A stretch of 7,752 bases of DNA from an uncultured Clostridiaceae bacterium (GTDB taxonomy: Bacteria > Bacillota > Clostridia > Lachnospirales > Lachnospiraceae), in contig CATKZA010000071.1 in the NCBI GenBank assembly GCA_949841235.1, positions 1 to 7,752 on the forward strand, written 5' to 3'. Position 1 is the stretch's first letter. Each line of letters starts with the position of its first letter. The notes beneath the pieces were generated by a model, which saw only the letters and a list, made by a program, of their open reading frames with translations, did not search any database and had not been told where the DNA came from. Made by a program: the position numbers and the translations under genes. Positions 6,051 through 7,752 of this stretch are shown one piece after another.

Positions 6051-6090
6051 CATGTACCGTTTACCTAATTGTCAACGGTACATGACACTA
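6045..6090. repeat. Perfect 17-bp hairpin containing the LRR gene's stop codon
   Basis: TAGTGTCATGTACCGTT (6045-6061) is exactly complementary to AACGGTACATGACACTA (6074-6090) around a 12-base loop. On the - strand the first three bases of the hairpin, TAG, are the stop codon of the leucine-rich-repeat gene. The + strand is followed by a moderately T-rich stretch (6091-6113), so it could help end transcription of the aminopeptidase gene. On the - strand no T-run follows. Arm length and ends match the hairpin at 124-175, but the interior arm bases differ and are compensated on the other arm. Confidence 0.85.
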
Positions 6091-7752
6091 TCTCTTTGCA
6101 AATTTTATTTTTGCCTTCTTATTCAATCCATTGCCCCACAGCACCTTCTTGCACTTCTTCTTCTGAGAGGCAGAACACTTAGGAATTTGCATCGTCAGCC
6201 TGCTATACCCCTTACTCCCCGCCAAATAGAACGGACAGTAGGAATCATTTTCGCTCAATTTGCCATGATACGTCATTCCCAGCCATTTCTTTCCCTTGAA
6301 AGTTACCTTCCGCAGATTCTTGCAATCGTAAAATGCCCTATCTTCAATATTCTTCACATTCTTTCCCAGAACCACTTCCCGGAGACCCGTGCAGCGAGCA
6401 AAAAATTTTGTTTTTACCGCGGTAATCTTATCCGGCAGTTCAACTTTTGTCAATTTCCTGCAATTTTCGAAGCACCGAGAATTCAATTTCTTCAATTTGG
6501 AAGGGAACACCACGGTTTTCAATGCTCCGCTCTCCATAAATGCTCCTCTCTCAACAGATTTCACATGGTTTCCCATCACGATTTTCTGTAAAAATCTGGT
6601 GTGTGCCATAGAGGATCCGTCAATCTTGGTGACCTTTTTAGGTACCGTAAATTTGCTTCCCCTCTTTGCCTGGGGATAGCGAAGCAAGGTTTTTCCTGAT
6701 TTATTGTACAGAACGCCTTTGGAGGAGGAAAAATAATTGTTTTCGGAAGCTACCGTAATTTCCTTAAGAGATGCGCATCCTGAAAACAATTCTGAATCGT
6801 AATCCTGCACATAAGGATTTATCGTCTTAACCCTTCTGGGAATCCGCAATTTTTCCAAAGCGCTGCAATCCGTCAATCCATCCCTGTCAATTTCAACAAG
6901 GGCATCGTCTAGCGTAATCTTTTTTAAGTTCGCAGCGCCATAAAAACCGCCTATGCCAATTTTCTTAATTCCTTTGGGCAACGTGTAGCTGGCATCCTTC
7001 CTTCCCATGGGATACGCCGCCAGTTCCCGGGTACTCCTCCGAAGCAGAACGCCATCCTCCACCTGGTAGTCGCTTGCTCCTGGAGATACCCGAAATTCCG
7101 TCAGGCTGGGACAATTTTCAAAGTTGCGGCCATAAATGCCCACTGCCGTATTCGGTACCGTGACGGTCCCAAGGACAGGGCAATCTTTAAATACCACAAA
7201 CATGGAATAGACGGATTTTGGCAAAAGCACCTTCTGCAGCTTAGTACAGCCATTAAAAGCATACGCCCACAGTTCTGTGCGCTCAGGTATGGCAATCTCT
7301 GTCAGCCCGCTGTTTTCAAAGGCATTATTCTTTATCTCCTTCAAGGACTTGGGGAGAGATACCTTCGCCAGATTCTTCGAATCGGAAAAAGCATACGGAT
7401 GGATTTCAACCACATGGTCAGGCACCGCATAAGCCGTATCCTTCTTCCCTGCCGGATAACAGATCAATTTGTCATGGCAAAACAGAACCTGATCCTTTAC
7501 TTGGAAGTTTGCATTTTTAGGATGGACATTAAATTTTTCCAAGGCAGATGCGCCATTGATATTTCCAAATACCGCCAAGTCCTTTCCCAGAGTAATCTCC
7601 TGCAAATTCCTGGGAGCATCCAGTCCATTGCGAATGCCATCTTCTAAGAAAGATTCCATATAATCTGACAGAAAGACCTTCTCTACTGCCTCATTCCTGT
7701 AAAGAATCTTATCCCACTTAGCACTCTTCACCTTAATAAGATTGCAGTAGTC
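6088..7752 (-). CDS. BspA-like leucine-rich-repeat protein, 5' partial
   Basis: The - strand frame is open from the window edge to TAG at 6088-6090, giving 554 visible codons. A GTG at 7731 could be taken as a start. The seven codons before it are open, there is no signal peptide, and repeats begin at once, so the true N-terminus lies outside the window. The protein is built of BspA/TpLRR-type (LRR_5) repeats of about 23 residues with the pattern C-x-x-L-x-x-(I/V)-x-(L/I)-P-x-x-(V/I)-x-x-I-x-x-x-A-F; examples are FENCRKLTKVELPDKITAVK and FYDCKNLRKVTF. Three places carry an inserted (D/K)GVL...YP...VP module. The last 40 residues are lysine-rich and end in KIKFAKR, with no sortase LPxTG motif. 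Such proteins are typically secreted or surface-attached and act in adhesion or ligand binding; the ligand here is unknown. It is convergent with the aminopeptidase gene. Confidence 0.88.
   Translation of the reverse strand, partial: DYCNLIKVKSAKWDKILYRNEAVEKVFLSDYMESFLEDGIRNGLDAPRNLQEITLGKDLAVFGNINGASALEKFNVHPKNANFQVKDQVLFCHDKLICYPAGKKDTAYAVPDHVVEIHPYAFSDSKNLAKVSLPKSLKEIKNNAFENSGLTEIAIPERTELWAYAFNGCTKLQKVLLPKSVYSMFVVFKDCPVLGTVTVPNTAVGIYGRNFENCPSLTEFRVSPGASDYQVEDGVLLRRSTRELAAYPMGRKDASYTLPKGIKKIGIGGFYGAANLKKITLDDALVEIDRDGLTDCSALEKLRIPRRVKTINPYVQDYDSELFSGCASLKEITVASENNYFSSSKGVLYNKSGKTLLRYPQAKRGSKFTVPKKVTKIDGSSMAHTRFLQKIVMGNHVKSVERGAFMESGALKTVVFPSKLKKLNSRCFENCRKLTKVELPDKITAVKTKFFARCTGLREVVLGKNVKNIEDRAFYDCKNLRKVTFKGKKWLGMTYHGKLSENDSYCPFYLAGSKGYSRLTMQIPKCSASQKKKCKKVLWGNGLNKKAKIKFAKR
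6640..6762 (-). repeat. LRR insert module, copy 3
   Basis: This encodes an LRR end beginning EITVASENNYF, then KGVLYNKSGKTLLRYPQAK and a closing KFTVP before the next LRR. It is the third copy of the (D/K)GVL...YP...VP module within the surface protein. It keeps the RYP core but has QAKRG in place of the GKKD/GRKD of the other copies. Confidence 0.65.
6976..7098 (-). repeat. LRR insert module, copy 2
   Basis: This encodes EFRVSPGASDYQVEDGVLL, a short variable stretch, then AAYPMGRKDASYTLP. It has the same layout as copies 1 and 3: a leucine-rich repeat, a beta-hairpin-like insert with the YP core, then VP or LP leading into the next repeat. Confidence 0.65.
7420..7536 (-). repeat. LRR insert module, copy 1
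   Basis: This encodes KFNVHPKNANFQVKDQVLF, then ICYPAGKKDTAYAVP. It is closest to copy 2 (YPxGxKDxxYxxP in both). In ORF residues the three copies start about 146 and 112 residues apart, which suggests duplication of multi-repeat blocks followed by divergence. Confidence 0.65.

Noticed and set aside
5983..6591. A + strand frame running from the convergent gap into the LRR gene
   Set aside because: It is antisense to clear leucine-rich repeats, begins inside a palindrome, and its low-complexity product is typical of a shadow frame.
7729..7731. GTG at 7731 as the true start of the LRR gene
   Set aside because: The frame is open to the window edge, there is no signal peptide after the GTG, and no purine-rich ribosome binding site is clear upstream. 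The gene is better treated as cut by the window.

Overview
The window looks like a chromosomal segment of a Gram-positive Clostridia species, most likely Lachnospiraceae. This is inferred from gene content: dTDP-rhamnose genes beside a CgeB/DUF3880-type glycosyltransferase, a long M29-type aminopeptidase and a BspA-like leucine-rich-repeat surface protein. The roughly 50% GC protein-coding sequence, with AT-rich gaps full of short palindromes, fits the same picture. The species cannot be named from the sequence alone.

Layout. Positions 1-204 are non-coding or hold only the tail of an upstream gene, and end in a long hairpin (124-175). Five genes then run on the + strand. They are a MerR-type DNA-binding protein with a coiled coil (205-933), rfbC/rmlC (985-1542), rfbD/rmlD (1670-2509), a DUF3880/CgeB-type glycosyltransferase with a TTG start (2549-3715) and an M29-family aminopeptidase with a long unrecognised N-terminal part (3867-5957). 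A BspA-like leucine-rich-repeat protein lies convergently on the - strand. Its stop codon is at 6088-6090 and its N-terminus is cut off by the window edge.

How the genes fit together. RmlC and RmlD catalyse the last two steps to dTDP-L-rhamnose, and the glycosyltransferase a short gap downstream is a plausible user of that or another activated sugar in a cell-wall or surface glycan. RmlA and RmlB are not in the window. The MerR-like gene may regulate the locus, but its long coiled coil and basic tail also resemble DNA-anchoring proteins. The aminopeptidase has its own candidate promoter and a structured leader, so it is probably a separate transcription unit. The LRR protein is probably secreted or surface-exposed.

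Most of the unexplained signal is between the genes. One repeat module (CGCTGTACTAGTGT followed by a hairpin with 17-bp arms that start TAGTG and end CACTA) occurs at both ends of the + strand gene block. The hairpin interiors differ in sequence but keep their pairing. A second, smaller palindrome family (GACAAA...TTTGTCGTTC) sits directly after two stop codons. The aminopeptidase leader can fold into a hairpin whose loop matches a sequence just before the ribosome binding site. No complete mobile element, CRISPR array, tRNA or rRNA was seen, and no recognisable new defence or other multi-gene system was found.
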